Shown here piece after piece: positions 1-10,749 of a DNA stretch of 64,000 nt (position 1 is the stretch's first letter; every line of letters begins with the position of its first letter). The stretch lies in NCBI RefSeq assembly GCF_016938855.1, contig NZ_JAFHAP010000010.1:62001-126000 (forward strand), in the 5' to 3' direction. Origin of the DNA: Polycladomyces zharkentensis (GTDB taxonomy: Bacteria; Bacillota; Bacilli; Thermoactinomycetales; JIR-001). The notes under the pieces were generated by a model. That model did not search any database, was not told the origin of the DNA, and worked only from the letters and a program-made list of their open reading frames with translations. Position numbers and translations under genes: made by a program.

Positions 1-682
1 TGATCTTACGCCAGGCGAATGTTGCCAGCACTTGATGCAGCGCGCCGGGAAAATCACTGGCCAGGGTCACGCACAAACTGGTTTTCCACTGACCGGGCGG
101 TGTGCGGCGTGCCGGCAAAGGGGAGCCCACCGCGATAAAGCGGGTGTAATTGTTTTGGAAGTCTTGTACATCGGCTGACAGTATATGCAGGCCATAGCGC
201 TTGGCGGCCTGCCGCGTGCCGATCGCCATCCACGCCTCGGTCGGATGCCGGCTCACTTTTTCCGCCGCTTCAGCCGTGCTGTTGGCATATTCCACCTGAA
301 CCTGCGGATAATGACGGCGCAAATGCAGCTGACATTGCGCGATCGCCTGCGGGTGGGAGATGATCCTGTTCCACGCCTCCTTCTGACGGTTGGCTTGCGA
401 TGGATGCACAAGCAGGCACTGGGTGATCGGATGAACCAGTTCACCAACGATGGGAACATCCACTTGGTGAATCAACCAATCCAGGGTCAGGTTGACCGCC
501 CCTTCGATGGCGTTCTCTACCGGAATCACACCGTGCGTGCATTCCCCCCGGTCGACTGCCGACAGCACATCCGGGATGGTGGGATACGGCATCATGTGGA
601 CGGGCTGATCCGAAAACAGTTGACATGCCGCTTCGTGCGTGAATGTACCTTCTGGTCCCAAATACCCTACCGTCGGTTTCAT
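1..682 (-). CDS. pheA: Prephenate dehydratase, 3' end beyond window
   Basis: Converts prephenate to phenylpyruvate, the committed step to phenylalanine, in the cytoplasm. The reverse strand reads MKPTVGYLGPEGTFTHEAA, the usual PDT amino terminus, followed by the PVENAIEGAVN substrate-loop motif near residue 60. About 227 residues are inside the window; the rest of the catalytic domain and the expected C-terminal ACT domain lie to the left of base 1. A good ribosome site (AAAAGGAGAGG) precedes the ATG at 682. It is the last visible gene of a pheB-thrC-thrB-pheA run, 13 bases after thrB. In B. subtilis pheA directly follows pheB, so thrCB look inserted. Confidence 0.95.
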   Translation of the reverse strand, partial: MKPTVGYLGPEGTFTHEAACQLFSDQPVHMMPYPTIPDVLSAVDRGECTHGVIPVENAIEGAVNLTLDWLIHQVDVPIVGELVHPITQCLLVHPSQANRQKEAWNRIISHPQAIAQCQLHLRRHYPQVQVEYANSTAEAAEKVSRHPTEAWMAIGTRQAAKRYGLHILSADVQDFQNNYTRFIAVGSPLPARRTPPGQWKTSLCVTLASDFPGALHQVLATFAWRKI

Positions 683-695
683 CGTTCCTCTCCTT

Positions 696-1637
696 TTAGA
701 TGTTTCCCATGAATGTACCCCATTTTTTGAATGTTGTCAATCGGACAGTCGCCCCGTCAGGCCAAGGCTTCAACACTTCGATACGGACGGAGGTGCCCTC
801 CTGGCCAAATACTTCTCTCATAAAGGCTACGAGCGGCTCGGTCTCGCGGGCAAAGGCGATGACCGTCGGACCGGCTCCGCTCAATGCCGCCCCCCATGCA
901 CCGTTTTGCGGCGCCTCGCGTAACACCCGCTCCATCCCGGGGATCAACGAGGCCCGATAAGGCTGGTGAAAACGATCCCGCATCGCTGTCTGCAACAATT
1001 CCCATTTGCCGGTGAAAAAGGCGGCCGTCAGCAAGTTGGCCCGACTGCTGGCCAACACCGCTTCATCGTGCGGCAACTCAGGCGGCAGTACCTGCCGTGC
1101 CCGGGAAGTCGGCAAGGGATAAGCGGGGATGGCCGCCACCACGTCCCAACCCGGGCAGGGGGCTTGCACAACATCCACCCGCTCGCCGTCCCATGAGCCG
1201 ATCACCACACCACCCAGCAGTGATGCACCCACATTGTCCGGATGACCTTCACGCTTGGTGGCCTTGAGCAGGATTTCCTCCCGATCCCACGGCTCACCCA
1301 ACAGATGATTGGCCAACAAAAGACCCGCGATAATCGCTGATGCACTGCTCCCCATCCCTCTCATCAACGGGATGTCGCTTTCCGCTTGGATGTGGAGAGG
1401 AGGAGCCGTTTGACCGACCGAACGGAACGCGTCTTCCACCACCTGCAACAGAAAGTTTCGTCCGTCCTGCGGTAATCCTTGAAGATGCGGGCCGATCAGC
1501 TCCAGCTCCGTCCGTTCCGCGGGATACGCCCGGATGCGGAGGAAACGGTTCAAGGCCATTCCGATCGAATCAAATCCCGGACCCAGGTTGGCTGTGCTGG
1601 CCGGCACTGCAATTTCCACGACTTTGTGTTCACACAT
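696..1637 (-). CDS. thrB: Homoserine kinase
   Basis: Phosphorylates homoserine to O-phosphohomoserine, the substrate of the threonine synthase encoded just upstream. GHMP-kinase family: the amino-terminal [16 protein letters not shown] segment and the ATP-binding RGMGSSAS loop at about residues 93-100 are both intact, and 313 residues is the normal length. I start at the ATG at 1637 because AAAGGTG sits seven bases upstream; an in-frame GTG at 1646 is too close to that site to be the start. The beginning overlaps the end of thrC by 8 bases, implying translational coupling. Confidence 0.95.
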   Translation of the reverse strand: MCEHKVVEIAVPASTANLGPGFDSIGMALNRFLRIRAYPAERTELELIGPHLQGLPQDGRNFLLQVVEDAFRSVGQTAPPLHIQAESDIPLMRGMGSSASAIIAGLLLANHLLGEPWDREEILLKATKREGHPDNVGASLLGGVVIGSWDGERVDVVQAPCPGWDVVAAIPAYPLPTSRARQVLPPELPHDEAVLASSRANLLTAAFFTGKWELLQTAMRDRFHQPYRASLIPGMERVLREAPQNGAWGAALSGAGPTVIAFARETEPLVAFMREVFGQEGTSVRIEVLKPWPDGATVRLTTFKKWGTFMGNI

Positions 1638-2700
1638 GGAAAACACCTTTTTCCTTCAGGATTTCTTCCAACACCGCATCCATCGTGCAGGGAATCACCC
1701 GCGGCTGCACCGCTGCCGCCTCCAATGCGGTGGACGGATCTTTCAACCCGTTACCGGTCAGTACACACACCACCTTGGAACCGGGACGCAATACTCCTTG
1801 CGCCCACATTTTCATCACACCGGCTAACGACGCGGCCGAAGCGGGTTCAGCGAAGATGCCTTCCGAACGGGCCAGCCTCCGGTATGCGCTGAGGATCTCA
1901 TCATCGGAAACACAATCGATTCGTCCGCCGGACTCTTCCGCCGCCCGTACCGCCAAATGCCAACTGGCCGGATTTCCGATACGAATGGCGGTGGCGATCG
2001 TCTCGGGACGTTCGATCGGTTCACCGCGGACGATCGCCGCAGCCCCTTCGGCTTCAAAGCCCCACATGTGCGGCAAACGGTCAATCTTGCCTTCTTTTTT
2101 GTATTCCACAAACCCCTTCCAGTAAGCGGAAATGTTGCCCGCATTGCCAACCGGAATCGCCAGGATGTCGGGGGCTTCCCCCAACTGATCGCACACCTCG
2201 AACGCCGCCGTTTTCTGTCCTTCCAACCGGTAGGGATTGACCGAGTTCACCAACGTAATCGGATGTTGGTCAGCGATTTGGCGCACCAATGTGAGTGCCT
2301 GATCGAAGTTGCCTTCCACCGCCAGCACTTCAGCCCCGTAGACTACGGCCTGGGACAATTTCCCCAAGGCGACATGGTTATTGGGCACCAATACGATACA
2401 GCGCAGTCCGACCCGCGCGGCATACGCAGCGGCGGAGGCGGAGGTATTACCCGTCGATGCGCAGATCACCGCCTGGCTGCCCTCTTCCACCGCTTTTGCG
2501 ATGGCCATCACCATGCCGCGATCCTTAAACGAGCCGGTCGGGTTTGCTCCCTCCACTTTGAAATACAGTTCCACTCCCCATTCCTCGGATAACTTTTCCG
2601 CTTTGACCAGTGGCGTGTTTCCTTCCTGCAGGGTGATCATGGGCGTTTGATCGTTGATCGGCAGATATGGTCGATAATGATGCAACAGTCCTCTCCACAT
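1630..2700 (-). CDS. thrC: Threonine synthase
   Basis: PLP enzyme (fold type II) making threonine from O-phosphohomoserine. The PLP lysine is K59 in PTGSFKDRG, and the phosphate loop VGNAGN follows further on. The protein begins MWRGLLHHY, like the Bacillus enzyme; the start at 2700 is preceded by AAAGGGAGAG, which I prefer to the ATG at 2727 nine codons upstream. Length 356 residues is usual for the short Bacillus-type ThrC. It lies 39 bases after pheB and overlaps thrB. No homoserine dehydrogenase gene is visible here. Confidence 0.95.
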   Translation of the reverse strand: MWRGLLHHYRPYLPINDQTPMITLQEGNTPLVKAEKLSEEWGVELYFKVEGANPTGSFKDRGMVMAIAKAVEEGSQAVICASTGNTSASAAAYAARVGLRCIVLVPNNHVALGKLSQAVVYGAEVLAVEGNFDQALTLVRQIADQHPITLVNSVNPYRLEGQKTAAFEVCDQLGEAPDILAIPVGNAGNISAYWKGFVEYKKEGKIDRLPHMWGFEAEGAAAIVRGEPIERPETIATAIRIGNPASWHLAVRAAEESGGRIDCVSDDEILSAYRRLARSEGIFAEPASAASLAGVMKMWAQGVLRPGSKVVCVLTGNGLKDPSTALEAAAVQPRVIPCTMDAVLEEILKEKGVFHV

Positions 2701-2739
2701 GTTTCTCTCTCCCTTTGTCCCCATCATCGTGAGGGAATT

Positions 2740-3189
2740 TTATTCGCCTGAACCCACCAGCATCGCACGGCTGACACCGTCCAACTCCTGCAGCCCGTCG
2801 ATCAGACGGGTAACATCGGTCCTCAGATAGACGGTATCCACCGACATGGTGACGTTGGCCACTCCTTGCAACGGAATCGTCTGGTGTATAGTCAACACAT
2901 TGCCGCCATACTCCGCCAAGTGACGCAACACTTGGGACAACACACCGGAACGGTGTTCCAGCGTCAGCGAGATGGTAACGATCTTGGATTTGACCATCGC
3001 ATTGAACGGCAAGATCCCGTCTTTGTATTTATAAAACGAACTGCGACTCAAGCCCACCCGTTCCACGGCTTCCTGAACCGTGCGAACCTCTCCCTTCGCC
3101 AGCAACTGTTTGGCATCCACTGTTTTCTGTATCGCTTCCGGCAACAGCTCACCCTTGACCAAATAATAGGCATCCGCTTCAAATCCCAT
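2740..3189 (-). CDS. pheB: ACT-domain protein PheB
   Basis: A 149-residue protein of the PheB (UPF0735) family. It combines a helix-turn-helix-like segment (EAVERVGLSRSSFYKY, about residues 45-60) with a C-terminal ACT domain (from about residue 70), the amino-acid-binding fold of regulatory proteins. Its precise role is not established; linkage to pheA suggests a part in aromatic amino acid control. I start at 3189 because ACAGGAGG lies seven bases upstream. The longer reading frame to 3234 would begin inside the -10 box of the promoter described next, so it is unlikely. Confidence 0.9.
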   Translation of the reverse strand: MGFEADAYYLVKGELLPEAIQKTVDAKQLLAKGEVRTVQEAVERVGLSRSSFYKYKDGILPFNAMVKSKIVTISLTLEHRSGVLSQVLRHLAEYGGNVLTIHQTIPLQGVANVTMSVDTVYLRTDVTRLIDGLQELDGVSRAMLVGSGE

Positions 3190-3232
3190 GCGATGTCCTC
3201 CTGTAGTAGACAGTTGTTTATTTGCTTTGGAC

Positions 3233-3262
3233 ATTATAAGATGTGAAAGCGTTGTCAGGCAA
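3233..3262 (-). promoter_or_regulatory. Sigma-A promoter of pheB-thrCB-pheA
   Basis: On the reverse strand TTGCCT (3262-3257) and a perfect TATAAT (3238-3233) are 18 bases apart. This would start transcription about 40 bases before pheB and drive the four-gene amino acid operon. No T-box or attenuator hairpin is visible in the short leader. Confidence 0.8.
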
Positions 3263-3351
3263 GTGTTTTTTTGAAACGTGTGAAAGAATGCCGAACCGAT
3301 CGGACTGTGATACCATAGAATTCGTCACCATTTACAAAGGAGGGAGACAGC

Positions 3352-3822
3352 GTGATCTCCGTGTTGTTCGTCTGTTTGGGCAATATTTGCCGCTCACCGA
3401 TGGCGGAAGCGGTCTTCCGACACATGGTAAAAGAAGAGGGGTTGGAAGATCGAATCCGCGTCGATTCAGCGGGCACGGGTGACTGGCATACAGGTGAACC
3501 CCCTCACCATGGTACACGCCGCATCCTCAAACAATACGGCATCTCCGACGAAGGCATTCGCGCCCGTCAGGTGAAAAAGCGGGATTTGGAAGACTTCGAC
3601 TACATCATCGCCATGGACGACAGCAACTTGGCCAACCTGCGCCGCTTGGCCGACCGACATCACCAACGACTCTACCGGTTGACAGATTTCATCCCGGACA
3701 CAACATATACGGAAGTACCGGACCCTTACTACACGGGAAACTTCGAAGAAGTATACGAGCTGGTTTCCGCCGGTTGCCGCGGTCTCTTGGAACGAATCAA
3801 AGAGGAACAGGGATGGAAGTGA
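3352..3822 (+). CDS. Low molecular weight protein-tyrosine phosphatase
   Basis: Hydrolyses phosphotyrosine (possibly phosphoarginine) in proteins. The P-loop C-X5-R-S is at residues 8-15 (CLGNICRS) and the general-acid DPYY motif begins at D124; 156 residues is full length. GTG start at 3352 follows AAAGGAGGGA. The gene is alone on the plus strand between two minus-strand operons and is followed by a terminator. YfkJ of B. subtilis is the nearest type I can name. The cysteine after I12 leaves open an arginine-phosphatase-like specificity, which cannot be settled by eye. Confidence 0.93.
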   Translation: MISVLFVCLGNICRSPMAEAVFRHMVKEEGLEDRIRVDSAGTGDWHTGEPPHHGTRRILKQYGISDEGIRARQVKKRDLEDFDYIIAMDDSNLANLRRLADRHHQRLYRLTDFIPDTTYTEVPDPYYTGNFEEVYELVSAGCRGLLERIKEEQGWK

Positions 3823-3917
3823 TACAGCTGAGGCAAGGAGAAGGAGTGTTTTCCCGGAGCCGCACCCGTATCGCAAGTGAATGATCAACGTCTGTTTCAG
3901 GAACATGCCAGCGTACT

Positions 3918-3945
3918 CTCCCTTCCGACGGAAGGGAGTTTTTTG
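3918..3945 (+). terminator. Rho-independent terminator after the phosphatase gene
   Basis: A perfect 9-bp stem (3918-3926 with 3930-3938) and a GAC loop, followed by TTTTTTG. Confidence 0.85.
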
Positions 3946-3974
3946 TTTAGCCCATACCTGAGAGGTTCATACTA
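3944..3974 (+). promoter_or_regulatory. Candidate forespore sigma-G promoter before the gerA fragment
   Basis: TGTTTA (3944-3949), an 18-base spacer and CATACTA (3968-3974). The second element equals the sigma-F/sigma-G -10 consensus, and germinant receptor genes are classic sigma-G targets. The match is a pattern reading only; the gene it would serve is now truncated. Confidence 0.5.
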
Positions 3975-4006
3975 AGGGGGAGTTTCATCAAGGGAGCGGT
4001 GCAGAC

Positions 4007-4383
4007 GTGCGCGGATTCCGAAACCGATCAAGAAGAAAAAAGTATCGCCGGCCAGATCCCCATCCGGATGTGTCCGTCCCGAAGAATACGCGGTTGTATG
4101 AGGAGCTGGAAGCCAACATCAACGAGTTGAGAGAGCAGTTCGGCCACAGTACGGACCTGATGATCCGATTTGCCGAAATGGGAAAAGAACCTCAGATCGA
4201 CGTCGCTGTTGTCTATATGGACGGATTGGTGAATGAACAAGCGGTCAGTCAGTTTGTCATGCATACGTTGTTGATTGACTCCGCCGGTCAGCAAGGCGCC
4301 ATCACCAGGGAAACCGATCCCCCAAATTTTCAAGTCTGTGCCCCCCCGCCGCGCTTGTCGATGGTTATTATGCCCCTTCCCAC
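4007..4383 (+). pseudogene. Truncated spore germination receptor (GerA family)
   Basis: The first roughly 100 codons (GTG start at 4007) encode a basic head and then ELEANINELREQFGHSTDLM and VAVVYMDGLVNEQ, the amino-terminal domain of GerAA/GerKA-type germinant receptor subunits. Intact proteins are about 480-550 residues with several membrane segments. Here homology stops near 4330 and the frame runs into the convergent nupC terminator and the antisense of nupC. No gerB or gerC partner follows. I read this as the 5' remnant of a germination operon removed by a deletion or by the arrival of nupC. Confidence 0.7.
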
Positions 4384-4414
4384 AAAAAAACCGACAATCC
4401 CTTCGGACTGCCGG
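4384..4414 (-). terminator. Terminator of nupC
   Basis: Reverse strand: a 10-bp stem (4414-4405 with 4400-4391, two G-U pairs) with a four-base loop, then seven T residues (4390-4384). It begins 17 bases after the nupC stop codon. Confidence 0.85.
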
Positions 4415-4430
4415 TTGTCAACCTTGATTC

Positions 4431-5642
4431 TCATACCAACATGCCGGCCATGGACGCACTCAACAGCGAACCCATCATACCGGCAATCATGGCGCGCAAA
4501 CCGAAACGGGCCACATCGCTCCGACGGTTGGGAGCGAGTGAACCGATCACCCCGATCTGAATCGCGATGGAGGAGAGGTTGGCAAATCCGCACAAAGCAA
4601 ACGTGACGATCGCCACCGTTTTTTCCGACAAATGCGGAATTTGCGGGCCAAATGCAGTATAAGCCACAAACTCGTTGAGAATGAGCTTTTGCCCGATATA
4701 ACCGCCGGCCTGAATCGCTTCCGACCATGGCACCCCCACCACAAACGCGATGGGAGCGAAGAGGTAACCCAATACTTTTTCCATCGACAATCCGGGTACC
4801 CCCACCCAGTTGCCGATGCCACCCAATATCCCGTTCATCAATGCGATCAGCCCGATAAACGCCAACAACAATGCGCCGACGTTCAGTGCCAGTTTCAATC
4901 CGTCAATCGCACCCCGGGCTGCCGCATCGATCACGTTGACGGATTCGTTGTCTTTGGCCATGCGAATCTCCTCATCGGCCAGCGGGGTTTCCGTTTCCGG
5001 CATCACGATTTTGGCCATGACCAAACCGGCGGGTGCCGCCATGATGCTGGCCGCGAGCAGATAATGGAGCGGCACGCCCAACAGGGAATACCCCACCAGA
5101 ACCGAACCGGCAACCGAAGTAAATCCGCCGGTCATCACCGCAAACAGTTCGGAAGAGGTAAGCCGGGCCAGATAAGGACGGATCAGGATCGGTGACTCCG
5201 ATTGTCCGAGAAAAACGGTCGCGACCGCGGTCAATGACTCCACCTTACTCGAGCCCATCAACCAAGAGATGGTACCGCCCAGGATCTGAATGATCCATTG
5301 CATGATGCCGAGATAATACAGCACCCCGATCAGAGAAGCGAAAAATATGATCACCGGCAGTACCTGAAGCGCAAAAACCGGTGCCTGATGACCTTCCAAC
5401 AACGGACCGAACAGAAACCGGATGCCTTGGTCCGCATATCCGATCCCTTTCTCCACCTGTGAGCTGAACCATTGCAATGCGGCACGCCCCAACGGCCATT
5501 TCAACACAAAAAAAGCAAAAGAAAACTGTATTGCCAAACCGACAAGAACGGGACGCAGGCGAATCGCTTTCCTGTCAGTGGACATCAGGAAAGCGATTCC
5601 CAGCACCAACAGCATGCCGGCGATTCCCCACAAAATATTCAC
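4431..5642 (-). CDS. nupC: Concentrative nucleoside transporter (NupC, CNT family)
   Basis: Inner-membrane symporter that takes up nucleosides with protons or sodium. About 403 residues with many hydrophobic segments. The CNT core is recognisable: FLGQSESPILIRPY in the middle, then GGFTSVAGSVL, and near the end LNEFVAY and ALCGFANLSSIAIQIG. I start at the GTG at 5642, seven bases after GGAAGGAG; a TTG at 5669 would overlap the obg stop and has no ribosome site. It follows obg by 23 bases, so it may be cotranscribed. This position is not occupied by nupC in B. subtilis. Confidence 0.92.
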   Translation of the reverse strand: MNILWGIAGMLLVLGIAFLMSTDRKAIRLRPVLVGLAIQFSFAFFVLKWPLGRAALQWFSSQVEKGIGYADQGIRFLFGPLLEGHQAPVFALQVLPVIIFFASLIGVLYYLGIMQWIIQILGGTISWLMGSSKVESLTAVATVFLGQSESPILIRPYLARLTSSELFAVMTGGFTSVAGSVLVGYSLLGVPLHYLLAASIMAAPAGLVMAKIVMPETETPLADEEIRMAKDNESVNVIDAAARGAIDGLKLALNVGALLLAFIGLIALMNGILGGIGNWVGVPGLSMEKVLGYLFAPIAFVVGVPWSEAIQAGGYIGQKLILNEFVAYTAFGPQIPHLSEKTVAIVTFALCGFANLSSIAIQIGVIGSLAPNRRSDVARFGLRAMIAGMMGSLLSASMAGMLV

Positions 5643-5665
5643 ACCGAAACTCCTTCCCACGACTG

Positions 5666-7697
<2,032 letters not shown>

Positions 7698-7765
7698 AGG
7701 TACCGACTCCCATCTTTTTTCAGATATTTTTATAGGCGTCCCTATTGTACTTCAATACGACCCAT

Positions 7766-7790
7766 AAAAAAACCCCGGTAGAAACCGGGG
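7766..7790 (-). terminator. Terminator of rplU-prp-rpmA
   Basis: Reverse strand: 7-bp GC-rich stem (7790-7784 with 7779-7773), four-base loop, seven T residues. It separates the ribosomal protein operon from spo0B-obg. Confidence 0.88.
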
Positions 7791-7807
7791 CGCATATTTC
7801 CGTGATT

Positions 7808-8104
7808 TCAGGCTTGGACAACCGCTTCTTGCGGATAGACGGACACTTTTTTCCGGTCGCGTCCCATCCGCTCAAACCGAACCACACCGTCCACTTTGGC
7901 GAACAGGGTGTCGTCTCCACCGATGCCTACGCCAAAGCCCGGATAAATTTTGGTACCGCGTTGACGCACCAAAATGCTGCCTGCGGTAACAAACTGACCG
8001 TCTCCACGTTTCACACCGAGACGTTTGGCGATGCTGTCCCGACCGTTTTTCGTGGAGCCGACCCCTTTTTTCTGAGCGAAGAATTGCAGATTCATTTTCA
8101 GCAT
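7808..8104 (-). CDS. rpmA: 50S ribosomal protein L27
   Basis: 98 residues beginning [16 protein letters not shown]. The first nine residues match the Firmicutes-specific cleavable extension ending LQFFA, which is removed by the Prp protease encoded directly upstream; the exposed tail then reaches the peptidyl-transferase centre. Start at 8104 follows GGAGG. The longer open frame to 8263 is only the antisense-free extension through the ribosome site and is not used. Confidence 0.97.
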   Translation of the reverse strand: MLKMNLQFFAQKKGVGSTKNGRDSIAKRLGVKRGDGQFVTAGSILVRQRGTKIYPGFGVGIGGDDTLFAKVDGVVRFERMGRDRKKVSVYPQEAVVQA

Positions 8105-8136
8105 GGGTGTCAACCTCCTTTTCAGCCCCATCGGGC

Positions 8137-8460
8137 CTAACGATTCTCTATCCGAACATGATCCGGATACGCCTCGGCAATCTCGGCGAGCGAGTGAACC
8201 ATCGCCTCCATCAGCAACTGCACGCGTTCGGCCGTATTCGGTTCCAGTTCGGGAATGCGACACGCGATTCTGCCTGCGGATTCGTCCGCTTCGTACACGC
8301 GGACACCCAACAGTTTTTCCGTCGCATTGACCAGGCCGATGGTGATCGACGAGACGGCGGCACAGACGATGTCCCGCCCCGGTTCGTCGAAATAGGCGTG
8401 GCCTTCCACGATCACCCGCTCGATTCGCCCGCGTTTCCGGAAAACATCCACCCGGATCAT
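8137..8460 (-). CDS. prp: Ribosomal-processing cysteine protease Prp
   Basis: Cleaves the amino-terminal extension of L27. 107 residues; the catalytic pair is visible as H21 (EGHAYF) and C33 (DIVCAAVS). Known as YsxB in B. subtilis and always located between rplU and rpmA in this lineage, as here (10 bases after rplU, 32 before rpmA). Its co-occurrence with the LQFFA extension on L27 is consistent. Confidence 0.95.
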   Translation of the reverse strand: MIRVDVFRKRGRIERVIVEGHAYFDEPGRDIVCAAVSSITIGLVNATEKLLGVRVYEADESAGRIACRIPELEPNTAERVQLLMEAMVHSLAEIAEAYPDHVRIENR

Positions 8461-8470
8461 TTTATCTTCC

Positions 8471-8782
8471 TTACGCTTCGATCGCTTCGATCACCACTTT
8501 GGTGAACGGTTGGCGATGACCTTGTTTCCGTTTGTAGTTTTTCTTCGGTTTGTACTTGAATACGGTGATTTTTTTGCCTTTGCCGTGTTGTTCCACTTTC
8601 CCCTTCACCACGGCACCTTCCACGACCGGTTTTCCGACAACCGTACCGTCTTCTTTGGCCACGAGCAGGACTTTGTCAAAGGTGACGGTTTCACCTTCGG
8701 CCACCGGCAGTTTTTCCACATAAATCACATCGCCTTGTTTGACGCGGTATTGTTTGCCGCCTGTTTCGATGATTGCAAACAT
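8471..8782 (-). CDS. rplU: 50S ribosomal protein L21
   Basis: 103 residues, starting [18 protein letters not shown] and ending in the basic [13 protein letters not shown] segment that binds 23S rRNA. First gene of rplU-prp-rpmA. It is preceded by about 100 bases of untranslated leader after the predicted transcription start, long enough for the autoregulatory L21 leader known in Bacilli, although I could not fold it convincingly. Confidence 0.97.
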   Translation of the reverse strand: MFAIIETGGKQYRVKQGDVIYVEKLPVAEGETVTFDKVLLVAKEDGTVVGKPVVEGAVVKGKVEQHGKGKKITVFKYKPKKNYKRKQGHRQPFTKVVIEAIEA

Positions 8783-8890
8783 CCCGGTACCTCCTCTGCT
8801 CCAGACTCGCCGGCCAAGGGTGGATCACTTATGAACCCTTGCCGTGCGGTTGTACGCCTTTCCGGGAAAAAGCGTAAGTGCACAAAGAGC

Positions 8891-8919
8891 ATCTTAGCAT
8901 AAACCTGCGTCCTTGTCAA
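8891..8919 (-). promoter_or_regulatory. Sigma-A promoter of rplU-prp-rpmA
   Basis: Reverse strand: consensus TTGACA (8919-8914), 17-base spacer, TAAGAT (8896-8891) preceded by TGC, an extended -10. It lies between the end of spoIVFB and the rplU leader. Confidence 0.88.
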
Positions 8920-8936
8920 ATCTGTTCCACATCCCG

Positions 8937-9782
8937 TTACAAGTCCCCGATACGCCGGTCATGCTCACTGTGGTCCAACAGCCGGGCCAGCACCGCTTCT
9001 TCCGGTATCACGCGTCGGGTACCCCGAACCATGATCACATGGTACGCTTCTTTCCGCCATGTTTTGACCACCGACAACAATGTGGCCCGCGGAGAAACAC
9101 GCAGGGTAACCAAACGGGATGACGGCGGTGGCGGATGATTTTTTCGATTGACCAAAAAGCGCATGAATTGAAATTCTCGTTGCCGCCACGCCTGCCAATT
9201 GGCGTGCAATAAAAATACGGCGATCATGACGAGATTGACATGAATGCCGCCGATCCATCCCCACACCATCAGCATTCCGGCTGCAACGGTGCTGATCTTC
9301 ACCGACCATGCCACCGCCTCCCGATACGGCAACACATAGCCCAAGAGCGCCTGCATCACCCGACCGCCATCCAGCGGATAGATCGGCAACAGGTTAAACC
9401 CGACCAACATCGCATTGAGATGGACGAAATAGCGGGTCCACTCCTGATCCCACCAACCGATCCACATAAACAGGCCGCCCGCCAATATCATCATCACATT
9501 GTGAAACGGCCCGGACAGTGCGACGATCAGTTCTTCATGAATGGGTACACTTCCCCATTCATCCGTCTTGACCACCCCGCCGAACGGCAACAGTTCCAAA
9601 GTCCCCATTCGCCATCCCAAGGACCATGCCGCGGTGGCATGGCCCATCTCGTGAATGATCACCAACACGAACAATGTCACGATTTCCAAAAAGCGTCCCA
9701 TCACCACCGCCCACAGGATGACGATCCAAAACAGGAAATGAATGCGGACCTTCAATCCCTGCCACGGCAGGCGATTATTCAA
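8937..9782 (-). CDS. spoIVFB: Intramembrane metalloprotease SpoIVFB
   Basis: Site-2-protease family (M50) enzyme that processes pro-sigma-K in the mother cell during sporulation. Zinc ligands are HEMGH (44-48) within a membrane helix and D138 in NLLPIYPLDGGR. 281 residues with four to six hydrophobic segments, followed by a soluble C-terminal part from about residue 205. It overlaps the end of spoIVFA by 8 bases, the usual inhibitor-protease pair. Confidence 0.95.
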   Translation of the reverse strand: MNNRLPWQGLKVRIHFLFWIVILWAVVMGRFLEIVTLFVLVIIHEMGHATAAWSLGWRMGTLELLPFGGVVKTDEWGSVPIHEELIVALSGPFHNVMMILAGGLFMWIGWWDQEWTRYFVHLNAMLVGFNLLPIYPLDGGRVMQALLGYVLPYREAVAWSVKISTVAAGMLMVWGWIGGIHVNLVMIAVFLLHANWQAWRQREFQFMRFLVNRKNHPPPPSSRLVTLRVSPRATLLSVVKTWRKEAYHVIMVRGTRRVIPEEAVLARLLDHSEHDRRIGDL

Positions 9783-10578
9783 ACGGAATCACACCCGTGG
9801 GATCGACAAAGGTTCCGTTTCGGCGCAAAGCGAAGTACAGCAGGGGACGTCCGCCTGACCCACCGATCTCACCCAACAATTGTTTCCCGGTCACCCAATC
9901 CTTGGCCCGAACCCGGACCGTTTCCAACCAGCCATACCATGTTTCCCTGCCGTCGGCATGACGGATCACCACGGTTTTTCCCAATCCCGGTTTCGACCCG
10001 GCAAACACGACCCAGCCGTCCGATGCCGCAACAACGGGGGACGAATTCTTACTCTGGATCACCACGCCGCGTCCGTCCTCAGCAAAAGGTTGCGCCACTT
10101 TCCCTTTGACCGGCGTGTACCAGGACGGTGTCGGATTGGTGCGCTGATTGTCCGTCACCCCGGAAAAGGCCGGAAGCAAGTCTCCCGCTCTCCCTGCATA
10201 CGTGCGATACCACTCAGCCACACCCGCAAAATTGAAGTCCCGATGGAGCGCTTCACTGATCCACGCTTGGGTACGGCGGCTCATGGCCGAATCGGATTGG
10301 AACACCAAATAGGTAAAAGAGAGGAGCAAAAAAGCTGCAAATGTTTGGTAGAGCAACCGACCGGTGTGATTTTTCTTCGGCTCCTCCGTCCACCATCCCG
10401 GCCGGTTCCACGGCGCACTCTCTTCCCGCCACCGGTCGCGCCGATCCGCCCACGGTCGGGAAGAGCGAAACAACAAGGGGGGCTGACCCTGTTGGATCGC
10501 CCTCACTTGCCGTTCCCGCCGCTTGCGGATTCCCTGGGCCCACTCCCGCATCTTTGACCCCATCCCTTCGTTCGGCAT
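9775..10578 (-). CDS. spoIVFA: SpoIVFA, regulator of SpoIVFB
   Basis: Membrane protein that holds SpoIVFB in an inactive complex at the outer forespore membrane. 267 residues: basic, Trp/Arg-rich cytoplasmic head (1-72), one membrane helix (about 76-93), and a C-terminal LytM/M23-like domain (about 150-262). The metal ligands of active M23 peptidases are absent: the HxxxD region reads GRGVVIQS and the HLHFE region reads LLYFALR. So the domain should be structural. The start at 10578 is less certain than the frame; ATGs at codons 6 and 10 are alternatives. Confidence 0.9.
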   Translation of the reverse strand: MPNEGMGSKMREWAQGIRKRRERQVRAIQQGQPPLLFRSSRPWADRRDRWREESAPWNRPGWWTEEPKKNHTGRLLYQTFAAFLLLSFTYLVFQSDSAMSRRTQAWISEALHRDFNFAGVAEWYRTYAGRAGDLLPAFSGVTDNQRTNPTPSWYTPVKGKVAQPFAEDGRGVVIQSKNSSPVVAASDGWVVFAGSKPGLGKTVVIRHADGRETWYGWLETVRVRAKDWVTGKQLLGEIGGSGGRPLLYFALRRNGTFVDPTGVIPFE

Positions 10579-10660
10579 GTCCTTGGATTGTTACAAAGAT
10601 ATGAGACAAGCGGTTCAGTTATGCTCACATTGCCGTTGGAGGAAAGGGGGTGGACCCCAG

Positions 10661-10684
10661 AAAAAACGGGGGCATCATCCCCCG
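10661..10684 (-). terminator. Terminator of minCD
   Basis: Reverse strand: 6-bp C/G stem (10684-10679 with 10672-10667), loop ATGATG, six T residues. It implies that spoIVFAB has its own, presumably sporulation-specific, promoter. Confidence 0.8.
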
Positions 10685-10749
10685 ACCATGATGATCGATG
10701 AACCCTATATGCTGTACATGTCCGCTCCAGAAATTATGTACGAACCAAA

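Noticed and set aside
185-712. Plus-strand open frame of 175 codons
   Set aside because: Antisense shadow of pheA, as are most long plus-strand frames opposite the GC-rich minus-strand genes.
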